From: Rhodospirillales bacterium
GTDB lineage: Bacteria; Pseudomonadota; Alphaproteobacteria; CACIAM-22H2
Assembly: GCA_947445225.1 (NCBI GenBank)
Contig: CANFCX010000017.1
Span: 1-33,287 of the forward strand
DNA: 33,287 bases
Direction: 5' to 3'
Made by a program: the position numbers and the translations under genes. The notes beneath the pieces were generated by a model that saw only the letters and a program-made list of their open reading frames with translations, had not been told where the DNA came from and searched no databases. The stretch's first letter is position 1, and every line of letters starts with the position of its first letter. Below are positions 24,858 to 33,287 of this stretch, one piece after another.

Positions 24858-27800
24858 GTGATACGCAACCGACTGGGTGTTACCCTTCTGGCGGCTATCG
24901 TTCTGGCCTCCGCCGGGTGGTTGGGATTTGCATGCCTTCGCCTGTTATCCCATGGCGTTGAGGTCGAACGGCATTTCAATGACAATCTCTCCCTGCAAAT
25001 TTCCCAGGCCGAGGGCGACGGCGTGCGGCTGGTCGAGACGATGCGGCGCATCGTCCCCAGCCAAGATTTCGACCGGCAAGAACTGGGTCGTCGCGTCGAT
25101 CAGACATTAACGCGATTTCTCGTTCTCGCCGATCCGAGCGCACGTTCCCGGCTGACGGCCATCGGGGGCCAAGCCGCGAACCTGCCCCGGCACGTCGACG
25201 CGGTCATTGCGTTTGCACCGTCGATCGGCCCACTCGCTGGAAGCCAGAGCCGCGTCTTCGAGGAAATAACCCGCAATCTAGACGCGGCGGTGAACGCCTT
25301 ATCGACGGCGGTGCAAGCCGTGCAGCAGGATGAAGAGCGACAGGGTCAACGCCTGCGCGCGGCCATGGATCGCGAGGCCGAGGAAGCCGGCGCGGCAGCG
25401 GCGGCTCTTGGCTTGTCTGGCGGATTCCTGCTCTTCCTCGCCCGGCGCGGCCGCAATCGATCCATCATCGCCGCCAGCCGCGCCGAGCAGGCCCGGAGCG
25501 ACACCCTGCGGCGTTTCCAAAGCCTGGCGACCGCCATCGACATCCTCCCCAACGGTTTCGCTTTGTGGGACTCCGCGGGGCGATCCCTGCTGGCCAACCA
25601 AGCCTATCGCGATTTGTTCGGCAGCCCCACCCGGCCCGATTTTGGCGAAGAAAAGGAATCGCGGACGGTGGAACTGGCCGATGGTCGTTGGGTCGCTGTG
25701 GAGGAACGCCGCCTGTTGAATGGCGGGTTGGTCGGCCTTTATGCCGACGCCACCGACCGTATGAAGCGCGAGACTCACTTCGCGCGGACGCTCGGCGACC
25801 TTCAGGCGGCGCTGGATGGGCTGGACCGAGGTTTTGCCTTGATCGACGGCGAGGCCAAGCTTATTCGAGCAAACTCGCAATTCTATGACCTGTTTTCGAT
25901 GGAGGCCAAGGGACCGGTTGGTTTTGAACGGGCCGTCGACGCGGGCGAGGAAGATGCCGATATCCTCGCGACACGTGCGCCCGAATTAAAGACCGCGGTG
26001 GTCGCCGGCCAACGCTGGGCCGGAGATATCAACATCGCCGGACGGACAATCGCAATGAGTCTGAGTCCGGCGGCGCCGGGCGTCTTTTCGGTCTTGGCCC
26101 GCGATGACAGCGCCTGGCAGGAGGCCGAGGCCGCGCTGCGCGCGCGCGAAGAAGCCGCGATGGCGGAGAGCCGGCGCCAGACCGATGCGCTCGATCGGAC
26201 GCCCGCGGGGATCATCGTCTTTGATGCCGAAGGGCAGGTACGGCTTGCCAATGCGCGGCTTCGCGAAATGCTGCCTACCCTGGCCGGGTTGCTCACGGCC
26301 GGCGGCAGCCGCGCCGACATCAACGCACAAACGGGCAGCGTCGGATTTGCGGCGAACGAGCATGGCGACGAGCCGACCTTGTTCACCGAGTTCGGGACAT
26401 TTGTGCGGCGCGATTTTCGGCTCGCGGACGGAAGATGGCTACGCGTTTTCAGCAACGGCGATTCCTCCGGGCAGACCGACATCGTCTTGGATGTCACCGA
26501 TTTGGCCATCGCGGCTTCCACGGCAAACGAACGAATCCGCCTGTTGGAGGTCGCAATCCAATCCATGCCCGCGTTTGTTGGGATCGATGACGCCGCGGGT
26601 GCGACCACGTTGTCCAACGGCCAGCTTTCCAAGATTTCCGGCGCCTTGACACCAGGCCGGCAACACATTGAGGCCCCCGACGGTCGGGCACGAACCCTAG
26701 ACGTGGCGCGAATCGAACTTTCGGTGCCCGACCAAGGGGAGATCGGCCGCCTCACCTTCGGTCTGGACGTCACCGACGCTGTCCGCCACGCGGAATTGCT
26801 CGGCCGCAGAGCCACGATGTGGGCCGCGATTGGCGAGACCGCCAAGCGCCTCCAGCACGATGAGACATGGCGAAATGGAGCGGAGGTGTTGCTGGCGGCT
26901 TTGGGAGCCGGCCTCCATGCCGACCGAGTTTTCCTAATGCCTGGAGACGGCGATTCCGATCTCCAATGGGCGGCTCCCGGTATTGAGCCTTTGGGTGAAT
27001 CCCCGCGCGGATCGGTTCCGCACCAATCGGAAATCGGTTCCGCGGTCCTTTTCGGCAGGAAGTCCCTGCGGCTGAATTTGGTTTCCGGCGAGAATGTCGC
27101 CATGCTCGGCGCCGACGCGGCCGAGAGCGATCCGGATTGGGATGCCGGAGATATTGGCGCATTTGAAGCTGTCGGGGCCGCGATTTCGGCGGCCATGGAT
27201 CGAGCCGACCTACGGCGGCGGCGCCATGTCGAAGGTGATTCGATTCGCCAAATTCTGGACGCCGCGCCCATTGCGCTGCTCGCGGCGCGAACCTCGGACT
27301 GGGCAATCGTGTTCGCCAATCCAGCCGCCGCGACATTGCTCGGGGAAGACCCCGCCGCCGAAGGCGGGCGCGGCCTTAATGCGCTTGTCGAGAACAGGGA
27401 GGAATTTCGCCGCCTGATGACCGCGGCGGATCCGAGCACAGTCCACGTCAGGCGCTCCGGCGCGGTATTTCTGGCGCAGGCGATGGCCGCGCACACGTCG
27501 CTGCAGGGCAGCCCGGTCGTGATCGTCTGCCTCGCGGATGTGGACGAGGAAGAAAACGCGGCCCGGAAACTCCGTGCCGACCATAAACGGCTGGTCGAGG
27601 CAATCGAGGCTCTCGATGAGGGAATTGCGGTTTTCGATCGTGAGCGCCGCCTCGTGGCAAGCAACGCCGCCTTTCGGTCGTTGCCTGCCGGCGATGCCCT
27701 CGACGAATCGGGATCGGGACACGGTGTCGTCCTACCGGACGGAATCTCGCCAAAGCTGTCCACCTATCCCACGGTCGATGGAGGATCGGTCGTCCTTGCC

Positions 27801-29537
27801 CTAAAACCGCAGGAGGTACCCGAACCGCGCAAGGAGACGCCAGACATGGGCGAACGCGCCACCCTCGCTATCGAGGGTGCGGGGGACGGTGTGTGGGATT
27901 GGGACCTGAAAACCGGCAGAATCTGGTTTTCCCGCCGTTGGCGCGAAATGATCGGTGATCATTCGGGGGACGGCATCGGCGTTCCGGCTGCTTGGTTTGA
28001 CGAGGTGCACTCCGGCGATGTCGACGGTCTCAAGGCCGCTTTATCGGCGATGACCGGCGCCGCCCAGCGCGTTCGCCATGAATACAAAGTTCTCCACGCC
28101 GACGGCTCCTATCGCTGGATGATCGCCCGCGGGGCCGCGACCAACGATGCCGATGGCCATGCGATTCGCCTAACGGGTCTGCAGACCGACCTATCGACCG
28201 ACAAAGAACGCGAGGCGCGGTTGCTCGCGGGTTCGCTCACCGATTCACTCACGCAGATGCCAACGCGCGCGGTCTTCCTCGATAGGGTAGCGCGGGTTGC
28301 CGAACGCGCGGCAAGAGTTCGCGGCTCGCGATTTGCCGTCTTGATCGCCGAGATTCAAGACCTCGCCGACATCCGCGACGACATCGGCCAATGGAACCTC
28401 GACGCGGTCTTGATCAGTGCCGCCGGTCGGGTGAAGGCCTGTCTGCGTCCGGGTGATTCCCCCGCGCGGCTGGGTGCGGATTCCTTCGCTGTTCTGTTTG
28501 AAGATTTGGAGTCGCCGGATGAAGTCGGCGCCGTCGTCGACAGGATGCGCGGCATCCTCTCGCAGCCATTTGACGTGGGTGAGCGGCGCGTGGTGCTGAA
28601 ATCGATCATCGGCGTCGCCGTGGGACCGGGATCCGACCAACGGCCGGACGCCGCCATGTTAGCGGCGGAATTGGCCGTGCTGAGCGCTCGCGCCGCCCCG
28701 TCCCTGGCTGCGCGCATTGTTGATATGAGCCAGGACCGCCACGCGATTTCTGGGCCGTCGGCTGACGAGGATCTTGGCGCCGCCATCCGGGCCGGGGCGA
28801 TCGTGCCGTATTATCAGCCGGTCATCGAAATCGCGAGCGGTCGCGCGATCGGATTCGAGGCGCTGGCACGCTGGCGCCAACCGCGACGAGGATTGTTGGG
28901 GCCGGCACGGTTTCTCAACGATGCTTCGCGGCTTGCTCTGATTCCCGATCTGGACCTGTGCCTGACGAATGCCGCAGCCCAGCAACTCCAGGCCTGGCGC
29001 AGCGCCGATGACGGGTTCACCGATTTGACGGTGTCGATCAATCTGTCGCCGGAAACACTTTCCAACGCCGACGCCTTCGACCGCGTGCTGCGGTTGATCG
29101 AGGGGCTTCCGCTGCCCCCCGCCCGACTCGAATTCGAGATCGCCGATGCCACGATCGCCGCCGACCCCGAGCGTGTCGTGCGCGAACTCGGGCGCCTCGG
29201 CCGACTGGGCGTGGGTCTGTGTGTAGACGATTTCGCCGGTGGCCGGGCGACGCTGGAGGATTTGTGCCGGCTGCCGGTGACGGCCGTGAAATTGGATCGG
29301 GCAATCATCCGCCACCGTGCCGGCGCCGTCGGCAGCGATCGGCGCGCGCGCGGGGTCATCGAGCTTGCCCGCCATCTGGGTTTTCGGATTGTTGCCAAGG
29401 GCGTCGAGACCCAGGCCGAGTCCGTTTTACTTGCCGGACTCGGCTGTCTCTATGCTCAGGGCAACTATTATTCCGCGCCGGTATCGGCCGAGGCCGCGGA
29501 GGCAATCGTGGCCGGGATGGCGAAGACACTGCCCTGA
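24858..29537 (+). CDS. Large membrane PAS/GAF/GGDEF-EAL c-di-GMP signalling protein with altered catalytic motifs
   Basis: The 1559-residue protein has a membrane helix at about 5-27, a periplasmic helical region, a second helix near 176-195, then cytoplasmic sensory domains. PAS-like units start near 225, 320, 445, 570, 800, 910 and 1000; the last is a PAS-PAC fold with GVWDWDLKTG. A GAF-like region lies near 650-790. The GGDEF domain (about 1125-1285) has GADSF at 1206-1210 in place of GGDEF, so cyclase activity is unlikely. The EAL domain keeps EALAR (E1334), SINLSP, D1457-D1458 and VKLD, but has D1430 where TES glutamate is expected and K1514 in AKGVET instead of AEGVET. It may bind or weakly hydrolyse c-di-GMP. 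The GTG start has no clear ribosome binding site. PAS boundaries are approximate. Confidence 0.88.
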   Translation: MIRNRLGVTLLAAIVLASAGWLGFACLRLLSHGVEVERHFNDNLSLQISQAEGDGVRLVETMRRIVPSQDFDRQELGRRVDQTLTRFLVLADPSARSRLTAIGGQAANLPRHVDAVIAFAPSIGPLAGSQSRVFEEITRNLDAAVNALSTAVQAVQQDEERQGQRLRAAMDREAEEAGAAAAALGLSGGFLLFLARRGRNRSIIAASRAEQARSDTLRRFQSLATAIDILPNGFALWDSAGRSLLANQAYRDLFGSPTRPDFGEEKESRTVELADGRWVAVEERRLLNGGLVGLYADATDRMKRETHFARTLGDLQAALDGLDRGFALIDGEAKLIRANSQFYDLFSMEAKGPVGFERAVDAGEEDADILATRAPELKTAVVAGQRWAGDINIAGRTIAMSLSPAAPGVFSVLARDDSAWQEAEAALRAREEAAMAESRRQTDALDRTPAGIIVFDAEGQVRLANARLREMLPTLAGLLTAGGSRADINAQTGSVGFAANEHGDEPTLFTEFGTFVRRDFRLADGRWLRVFSNGDSSGQTDIVLDVTDLAIAASTANERIRLLEVAIQSMPAFVGIDDAAGATTLSNGQLSKISGALTPGRQHIEAPDGRARTLDVARIELSVPDQGEIGRLTFGLDVTDAVRHAELLGRRATMWAAIGETAKRLQHDETWRNGAEVLLAALGAGLHADRVFLMPGDGDSDLQWAAPGIEPLGESPRGSVPHQSEIGSAVLFGRKSLRLNLVSGENVAMLGADAAESDPDWDAGDIGAFEAVGAAISAAMDRADLRRRRHVEGDSIRQILDAAPIALLAARTSDWAIVFANPAAATLLGEDPAAEGGRGLNALVENREEFRRLMTAADPSTVHVRRSGAVFLAQAMAAHTSLQGSPVVIVCLADVDEEENAARKLRADHKRLVEAIEALDEGIAVFDRERRLVASNAAFRSLPAGDALDESGSGHGVVLPDGISPKLSTYPTVDGGSVVLALKPQEVPEPRKETPDMGERATLAIEGAGDGVWDWDLKTGRIWFSRRWREMIGDHSGDGIGVPAAWFDEVHSGDVDGLKAALSAMTGAAQRVRHEYKVLHADGSYRWMIARGAATNDADGHAIRLTGLQTDLSTDKEREARLLAGSLTDSLTQMPTRAVFLDRVARVAERAARVRGSRFAVLIAEIQDLADIRDDIGQWNLDAVLISAAGRVKACLRPGDSPARLGADSFAVLFEDLESPDEVGAVVDRMRGILSQPFDVGERRVVLKSIIGVAVGPGSDQRPDAAMLAAELAVLSARAAPSLAARIVDMSQDRHAISGPSADEDLGAAIRAGAIVPYYQPVIEIASGRAIGFEALARWRQPRRGLLGPARFLNDASRLALIPDLDLCLTNAAAQQLQAWRSADDGFTDLTVSINLSPETLSNADAFDRVLRLIEGLPLPPARLEFEIADATIAADPERVVRELGRLGRLGVGLCVDDFAGGRATLEDLCRLPVTAVKLDRAIIRHRAGAVGSDRRARGVIELARHLGFRIVAKGVETQAESVLLAGLGCLYAQGNYYSAPVSAEAAEAIVAGMAKTLP

Positions 29538-29546
29538 ACGGTTGCC

Positions 29547-31913
29547 TTATCCCCTCGGTTTGTAGCGCTCGCTCAACAGGCGGTCGTGGGCGGCAAGCCG
29601 GGCCAAGGCTAGGCCGTTGATCGTCCCCGGCGGGTATCGCCCATCGGCATCGGCGGCACCAGCCGGCAAGCCAGTGAACAATTCGATCGCCTCGTCGACC
29701 GAAGCCACGGCGTAGATGTGGAATTTTCCGGCCCCAACCGCCTCCACGACATCGTCGAGGAGCGTCAGGTTGGTTGCGTTGGCCGCGGGGATGACGACGC
29801 CCTGGGTACCGGAAAGCCCCTGGTCCCTGCACGTTCGATAAAATCCTTCGATCTTTCGGCTCACTTCACCGATGACCTGGGTCCTGCCGTGCTGATTAAC
29901 CGAGCCGGTGACGGCGAGGTCCTGGCGCAGCGGAACATCGGTCAACGCCGACAACAAGGCGCAGAGTTCGCCGAGAGAGGCGCTGTCGCCCTCGACCCCG
30001 GCATAGTTTTGTTCGAACGTAACCGACCCGGCAAAGGACAGCGGGAAATGGCGGGCGAAGCGGCCCTTCAGGAACCCCTCCAACACTAGGACACCTTTGT
30101 GCTGGATGGGTCCACCAAGCTCGGTGTTGCGCTCGATGTTGGTTACGCCGTGTTCGCCGACAGAGATGCGGGCGGTAACCCGAACCGGCGCACCGAAGAC
30201 ATGGTCGCCAATGTCGCGAACCGTGAGAGCGTTGATCTGGCCGATCGCGGCTCCCTCGCAATCGATCATGATGTGACCAATGCGAATGCTCTCCTGACTG
30301 CGATCTTCGAGCAGCGCGCTGCGTCGCCGTCGCTGCTTGAGGACGCCGCGAATGTCGGCAGCCGTAGTCGGCCTGTGTGGCGAGTCGGCCATGCGGCTCG
30401 CGGTTTCGGCCAAGACATCGTCGATGAGCTCGAAGCGCGCCGAGAGTTTGTTGCGGTTGCCCGCCCAACGGGCACTTTGGCCCAGGAGCGCGGTCACGGC
30501 GCTATCGTCGCAGCGCCGGTCGCCCTGACGTCGGGCCGATTGCCGAATCAAACGGCTGTAGGTCTCCAGATTCTGGGAACTGGCGTCCATGTCGGCATCG
30601 ATTTCAGCCCTGATCTTGAAATAGGTCTTGAATTCGGGATCAGACGAAAAGAAGGTGTAGTACCAGCGCGGCGCCCCGACGATAACAACCTTGATATCGA
30701 GCGCGACCGGCTTCGGGCGCGGCGTTTCGAGCATCGGCATGGTACCGATCCGGTGCATTTCCTCGATCCGAACGACACGGTCACGGAGCGCGCCTTTCAG
30801 CAGATCCCAGCCCATGGGTTGGCGCGCGATCGCTTCGGCGCGGAGCACCAGCACGCCGCCATTGGCGCGATGCAACGCACCGGCCCGGATCATCGTGAAA
30901 TTGGTTTCGAGCACACCGTTGGCGGCGCCGTACTCGATCCACCCGAACAGATTTTCGACCGTCGGATTGGGCTCGAGCAGAATCGGGGCGGTGGCGTCGT
31001 CGCTGCGATCCACCAACAGGTTTACGGCATAACGCTGATCGCCGTCGGGAAAAGGGTCGAATGGGCCGCCGTCGGGCACTCGCCGCAATTCGGCGATCCG
31101 ATCGAAAACATCGGCGCGCAGATCCCGGAGCCACTGCGCGATCGAGGAATAGAGATGGAACTCCCGATCGATGACCGTAAGAATTGGGTCGGCCGCCCCC
31201 TCGGCGGCAAGGCGGCGAAGTTCGGAGCATTCATCGGCAAACGACGTTTCCTTGCGATCGGCCGTTCGTGAAAGCCCCGCGAGCGCCTCGCCCACCGTTT
31301 CGCACGCCTCCGCAAGGCGTTCGCGTTCGTCCGGCGCGGCGTCCTCAAGGTTCAGCGCTTGGCCATTGGCGCGGACAACGCGCAGCGCCCCCGCCGCTTC
31401 GCGCTGGACGTCGAGGCCGAGAGCCTGGGCGGCCTGACGAATATCGGCGAGATCTGCGGCAAAGTCCGATTGTAGACGATCGCGGCGGTGTCGAATCTCG
31501 TCGAGCAGGGGCGCCGCGTTCAGCGCCCCGTTCACCGCAGCCCGCAACTCGCGCGCCATCACCGCCAAACGGTCGCGCAGATTTCGTCCGACGCCCGGCG
31601 GTAGACGGGCCGGTTTTGGCTTCAGCGGCCGGGCAAAGTTATTGAGATAGACCCAGTCATGCGCGGTCGGCAGTCGGGCCGCATAGGGACCCAGATGATC
31701 GAGCGTCGCGGTCATGCGGCCGCTGCGGTCCTCGCCGATGACGAAAATGTTGAAGCCGACGCCCTCGATGGCGAGCCCGTCCTCGAGAGCCTCGCGCGCC
31801 CGGCGGTGGGAAGAAAGGTCGAATGCCGTCGCCGGCGGTTCATCCTCGGCGTCGGGCGCCGCCGCAAAGAACGGCACCCCAATCGCCTCAGCATCCAATC
31901 GCCGCGCCGCCAT
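29547..31913 (-). CDS. Lon-like ATP-dependent protease (LonB/YcbZ type)
   Basis: The 788-residue protein has an N-terminal AAA-type region followed by a C-terminal Lon protease domain. The proteolytic dyad is intact: S644 in GDSASLGEL and K687 in VSRKIEGFY, 43 residues apart as in E. coli Lon. The nucleotide site looks altered: Walker A reads GEDRSGRM (60-67) with Arg for Lys and Met for Ser/Thr, and the Walker B-like GGVLVLRAEAI has Arg where Asp is expected. A long helical insert (about 110-260) precedes the AHRANGG-type segment. There is no N-terminal Lon substrate domain. GAGGAA 7 nt upstream supports the ATG. It lies 120 nt after hsp20 on the same strand, so may share heat induction. Confidence 0.9.
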   Translation of the reverse strand: MAARRLDAEAIGVPFFAAAPDAEDEPPATAFDLSSHRRAREALEDGLAIEGVGFNIFVIGEDRSGRMTATLDHLGPYAARLPTAHDWVYLNNFARPLKPKPARLPPGVGRNLRDRLAVMARELRAAVNGALNAAPLLDEIRHRRDRLQSDFAADLADIRQAAQALGLDVQREAAGALRVVRANGQALNLEDAAPDERERLAEACETVGEALAGLSRTADRKETSFADECSELRRLAAEGAADPILTVIDREFHLYSSIAQWLRDLRADVFDRIAELRRVPDGGPFDPFPDGDQRYAVNLLVDRSDDATAPILLEPNPTVENLFGWIEYGAANGVLETNFTMIRAGALHRANGGVLVLRAEAIARQPMGWDLLKGALRDRVVRIEEMHRIGTMPMLETPRPKPVALDIKVVIVGAPRWYYTFFSSDPEFKTYFKIRAEIDADMDASSQNLETYSRLIRQSARRQGDRRCDDSAVTALLGQSARWAGNRNKLSARFELIDDVLAETASRMADSPHRPTTAADIRGVLKQRRRRSALLEDRSQESIRIGHIMIDCEGAAIGQINALTVRDIGDHVFGAPVRVTARISVGEHGVTNIERNTELGGPIQHKGVLVLEGFLKGRFARHFPLSFAGSVTFEQNYAGVEGDSASLGELCALLSALTDVPLRQDLAVTGSVNQHGRTQVIGEVSRKIEGFYRTCRDQGLSGTQGVVIPAANATNLTLLDDVVEAVGAGKFHIYAVASVDEAIELFTGLPAGAADADGRYPPGTINGLALARLAAHDRLLSERYKPRG

Positions 31914-31945
31914 CGATTTTCCTCACTCCCAAGCCGCTGTCATCG

Positions 31946-32005
31946 TGGCGGCTCGCGCGCCGCCAATCAAGGCCGAGGGCCGGCGTCTTTCACGACGACC
32001 GGCCC
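31946..32005. repeat. Two GC-rich hairpins between hsp20 and the Lon-like gene
   Basis: TGGCGGC (31946-31952) pairs with GCCGCCA (31959-31965), and GGGCCGG (31977-31983) pairs with CCGGCCC (31999-32005). Neither is followed by a T-run in the leftward direction, so they are not classical terminators. They could stabilise or partly terminate the hsp20 transcript before the protease gene. Confidence 0.45.
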
Positions 32006-32033
32006 CGGTTGCAGATTAGCTGAGCTTGGGGGT

Positions 32034-32495
32034 CTAGGCGACTTTTGACGGGATGCTCCGGGATTTCGCGGTCTGATCGGTCGAGATTTTGATCGTGCGC
32101 GGCTTCAGCGCCTCGGGTACTTCGCGCAATAGCTCGACATGCAACAGGCCGTTCTCCAGCCTTGCGCCCTCTACCTTGATGAAATCGGCGAGCTGAAAAC
32201 GGCGCTCGAAGGCACGGCGCGCGATTCCTCGATAGAGGTATTTTCCGTTATCCTCCTCGGCCATGCCCTTGCTGGAAATTGTCAATAGGCCTTCGCGCAG
32301 GGCGATATCGATATCGTCGGCCGTGAACCCGGCGACCGCCATGGTGATGCGGTAGGCGTCCTCCCCCATGCGTTCGATATTGTAGGGCGGATAACTCGGG
32401 GTCGAATCCTCCCCGCTCGCCGCATCGAGCAACTGGGTCAGACGATCGAAGCCGACGGTGGATCGGAAAAGGGGCGAATAGTCGAATGTCCGCAT
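32034..32495 (-). CDS. Small heat shock protein, Hsp20/IbpA family
   Basis: The 153-residue chaperone binds unfolding proteins without ATP and keeps them ready for refolding. It begins MRTFDYSPLFRSTVGFDRL, the IbpA-type N-terminus, and its alpha-crystallin domain runs from YPPYNIERMGEDAYRITMAV to the conserved ARLENGLLHVEL (A-x-x-x-n-GvL). AAGGAGG 7 nt before the ATG at 32495 fixes the start; the frame is open to 32576, but that part is the leader RNA. The leader carries a ROSE-like thermometer hairpin and an RpoH-like promoter, both listed, which fits heat induction. It is divergent from groESL. Confidence 0.94.
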   Translation of the reverse strand: MRTFDYSPLFRSTVGFDRLTQLLDAASGEDSTPSYPPYNIERMGEDAYRITMAVAGFTADDIDIALREGLLTISSKGMAEEDNGKYLYRGIARRAFERRFQLADFIKVEGARLENGLLHVELLREVPEALKPRTIKISTDQTAKSRSIPSKVA

Positions 32496-32582
32496 GACAT
32501 ATCCTCCTTTTGAGCGACATGCATTCCGCCCAGGGCGGAAGAGCGCGCGCCGGGGCGCAGGGCCTCCGTGAAGCACCCTGCG
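32496..32582 (-). promoter_or_regulatory. ROSE-like RNA thermometer in the hsp20 leader
   Basis: On the minus strand the last leader hairpin (32497-32522) pairs GCAUGUCGCUC with GAGGAUAUGU around the loop AAAAG. The G of UCGCU is left unpaired. This puts a U-Y-G-C-U motif opposite the AGGA of the Shine-Dalgarno sequence, the signature of ROSE elements, which hide the ribosome site of small heat-shock genes at low temperature and melt on heating. A second hairpin upstream pairs UUCCGCC with GGCGGAA (32524-32540), and CAGGG/CCCUG can pair farther upstream. Several stem-loops with the last one holding the ribosome site is the usual ROSE layout. The left end follows from the inferred transcription start. 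Confidence 0.75.
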
Positions 32583-32588
32583 GCTAAT

Positions 32589-32617
32589 ATTTGGATATGT
32601 CGATTTCCCGATTCAAG
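32589..32617 (-). promoter_or_regulatory. RpoH-like promoter of hsp20
   Basis: On the minus strand CTTGAA (32612-32617) and CCAAAT (32589-32594) are 17 nt apart. The -35 matches the CTTGAA of alphaproteobacterial heat-shock sigma factor promoters; the -10 is a weaker match. Transcription would start near 32582, giving a leader of about 87 nt that fits the thermometer. Confidence 0.5.
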
Positions 32618-32687
32618 GGCTGCCCGGACTCGCGTCGGACACATAATACATTGAAATATATATACAATTATTGATTTCGTTTGAGCC

Positions 32688-32717
32688 CTTGAAAGACCAT
32701 CGGGGGCAGCCTATTTT
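32688..32717 (+). promoter_or_regulatory. RpoH-type heat-shock promoter of groESL
   Basis: CTTGAA (32688-32693) and CCTATTTT (32710-32717) are separated by 16 nt. Both match the alphaproteobacterial RpoH pattern (CTTG, then CYTAT-rich -10). The start point would fall near 32724, inside the CIRCE operator, so heat-shock sigma and HrcA would act on the same promoter. Confidence 0.7.
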
Positions 32718-32718
32718 C

Positions 32719-32745
32719 CTGGCACTCATCTGCCTAGAGTGCTAG
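32719..32745 (+). promoter_or_regulatory. CIRCE operator (HrcA binding site)
   Basis: CTGGCACTC and GAGTGCTAG flank a 9-nt spacer ATCTGCCTA. The consensus is TTAGCACTC-N9-GAGTGCTAA, so 15 of 18 arm positions match. HrcA bound here represses groESL until unfolded protein occupies GroEL. The element lies 44 nt before the groES start. Confidence 0.9.
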
Positions 32746-32788
32746 CAGCAGAGATTGGAACCAATTTTCTCGCTTGGGAGGGTCTGTC

Positions 32789-33287
<499 letters not shown>

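Noticed and set aside
24604-24861. 85-codon frame in the 349-bp spacer
   Set aside because: It begins within the palindrome, crosses the inferred promoter, and has no ribosome site or recognisable domain.
25883-27763. 626-codon minus-strand open frame inside the large signalling gene
   Set aside because: Ser/Arg/Ala-rich sequence without domains, exactly opposite the PAS/GAF region; typical of high-GC third-position bias.
31977-32005. GC-rich hairpin as intrinsic terminator of hsp20
   Set aside because: No T-run follows on the minus strand, so I list it only as a hairpin.

Overview
The window is about 33 kb of a GC-rich, gene-dense bacterial chromosome with almost only housekeeping and metabolic genes. 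Several features point to an alphaproteobacterium, probably Rhodospirillales-like: a CycM-type membrane-anchored cytochrome c, the ffs-dnaX-ybaB-recR order, a yejABEF peptide transporter, RpoH-type heat-shock promoters, a CIRCE element, and a ROSE-like RNA thermometer before an Hsp20 gene. Genus cannot be assigned from the sequence alone. I see no tRNA, rRNA, insertion sequence, prophage or CRISPR array.

Layout. 1-2258 (+): the end of dapD, dapE and an unknown membrane protein, giving lysine/meso-diaminopimelate synthesis. 2255-4459 (-): def-fmt-truA, for N-terminal formyl-Met handling and tRNA modification. 4632-6653 (+): an isocitrate lyase/PEP mutase family enzyme and rmuC. 6650-9527 (-): SRP RNA, dnaX, ybaB and recR. 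9632-10543 (+): nudC. 10561-12216 (-): kdsB and pheA. 12338-13710 (+): a CycM-like cytochrome c and a HisN-like phosphatase. 13791-20439 (+): yejA-yejB-yejE-yejF and a GhrA-type 2-hydroxyacid dehydrogenase, with a clear promoter. 20472-22681 (-): a Tat-exported intradiol dioxygenase-like protein and an M17 aminopeptidase. 22807-23493 (+): a glutathione transferase. 23486-24508 (-): an orphan TAXI periplasmic binding protein. 24858-29537 (+): a 1559-residue membrane protein with several PAS domains, a GAF-like region, a degenerate GGDEF domain and an altered EAL domain. 29547-31913 (-): a Lon-like protease. 32034-32495 (-): Hsp20. 32789 to the end (+): groES and the start of groEL.

The two most interesting areas are at the right. 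First, 32496-32788 is a compact divergent heat-shock control region. It combines an RpoH-like promoter and a ROSE-like thermometer hairpin for hsp20 with an RpoH promoter and CIRCE operator for groESL; a Lon-like protease with an intact Ser/Lys dyad but altered nucleotide-binding motifs follows hsp20. Second, 23486-29537 pairs an orphan TAXI binding protein divergently with the large PAS/GAF/GGDEF-EAL protein, across a 349-bp spacer holding a perfect 9+9 inverted repeat and a good sigma70-type promoter. I infer that these may form a periplasmic-ligand-sensing c-di-GMP module. That is a hypothesis from layout and motifs only.
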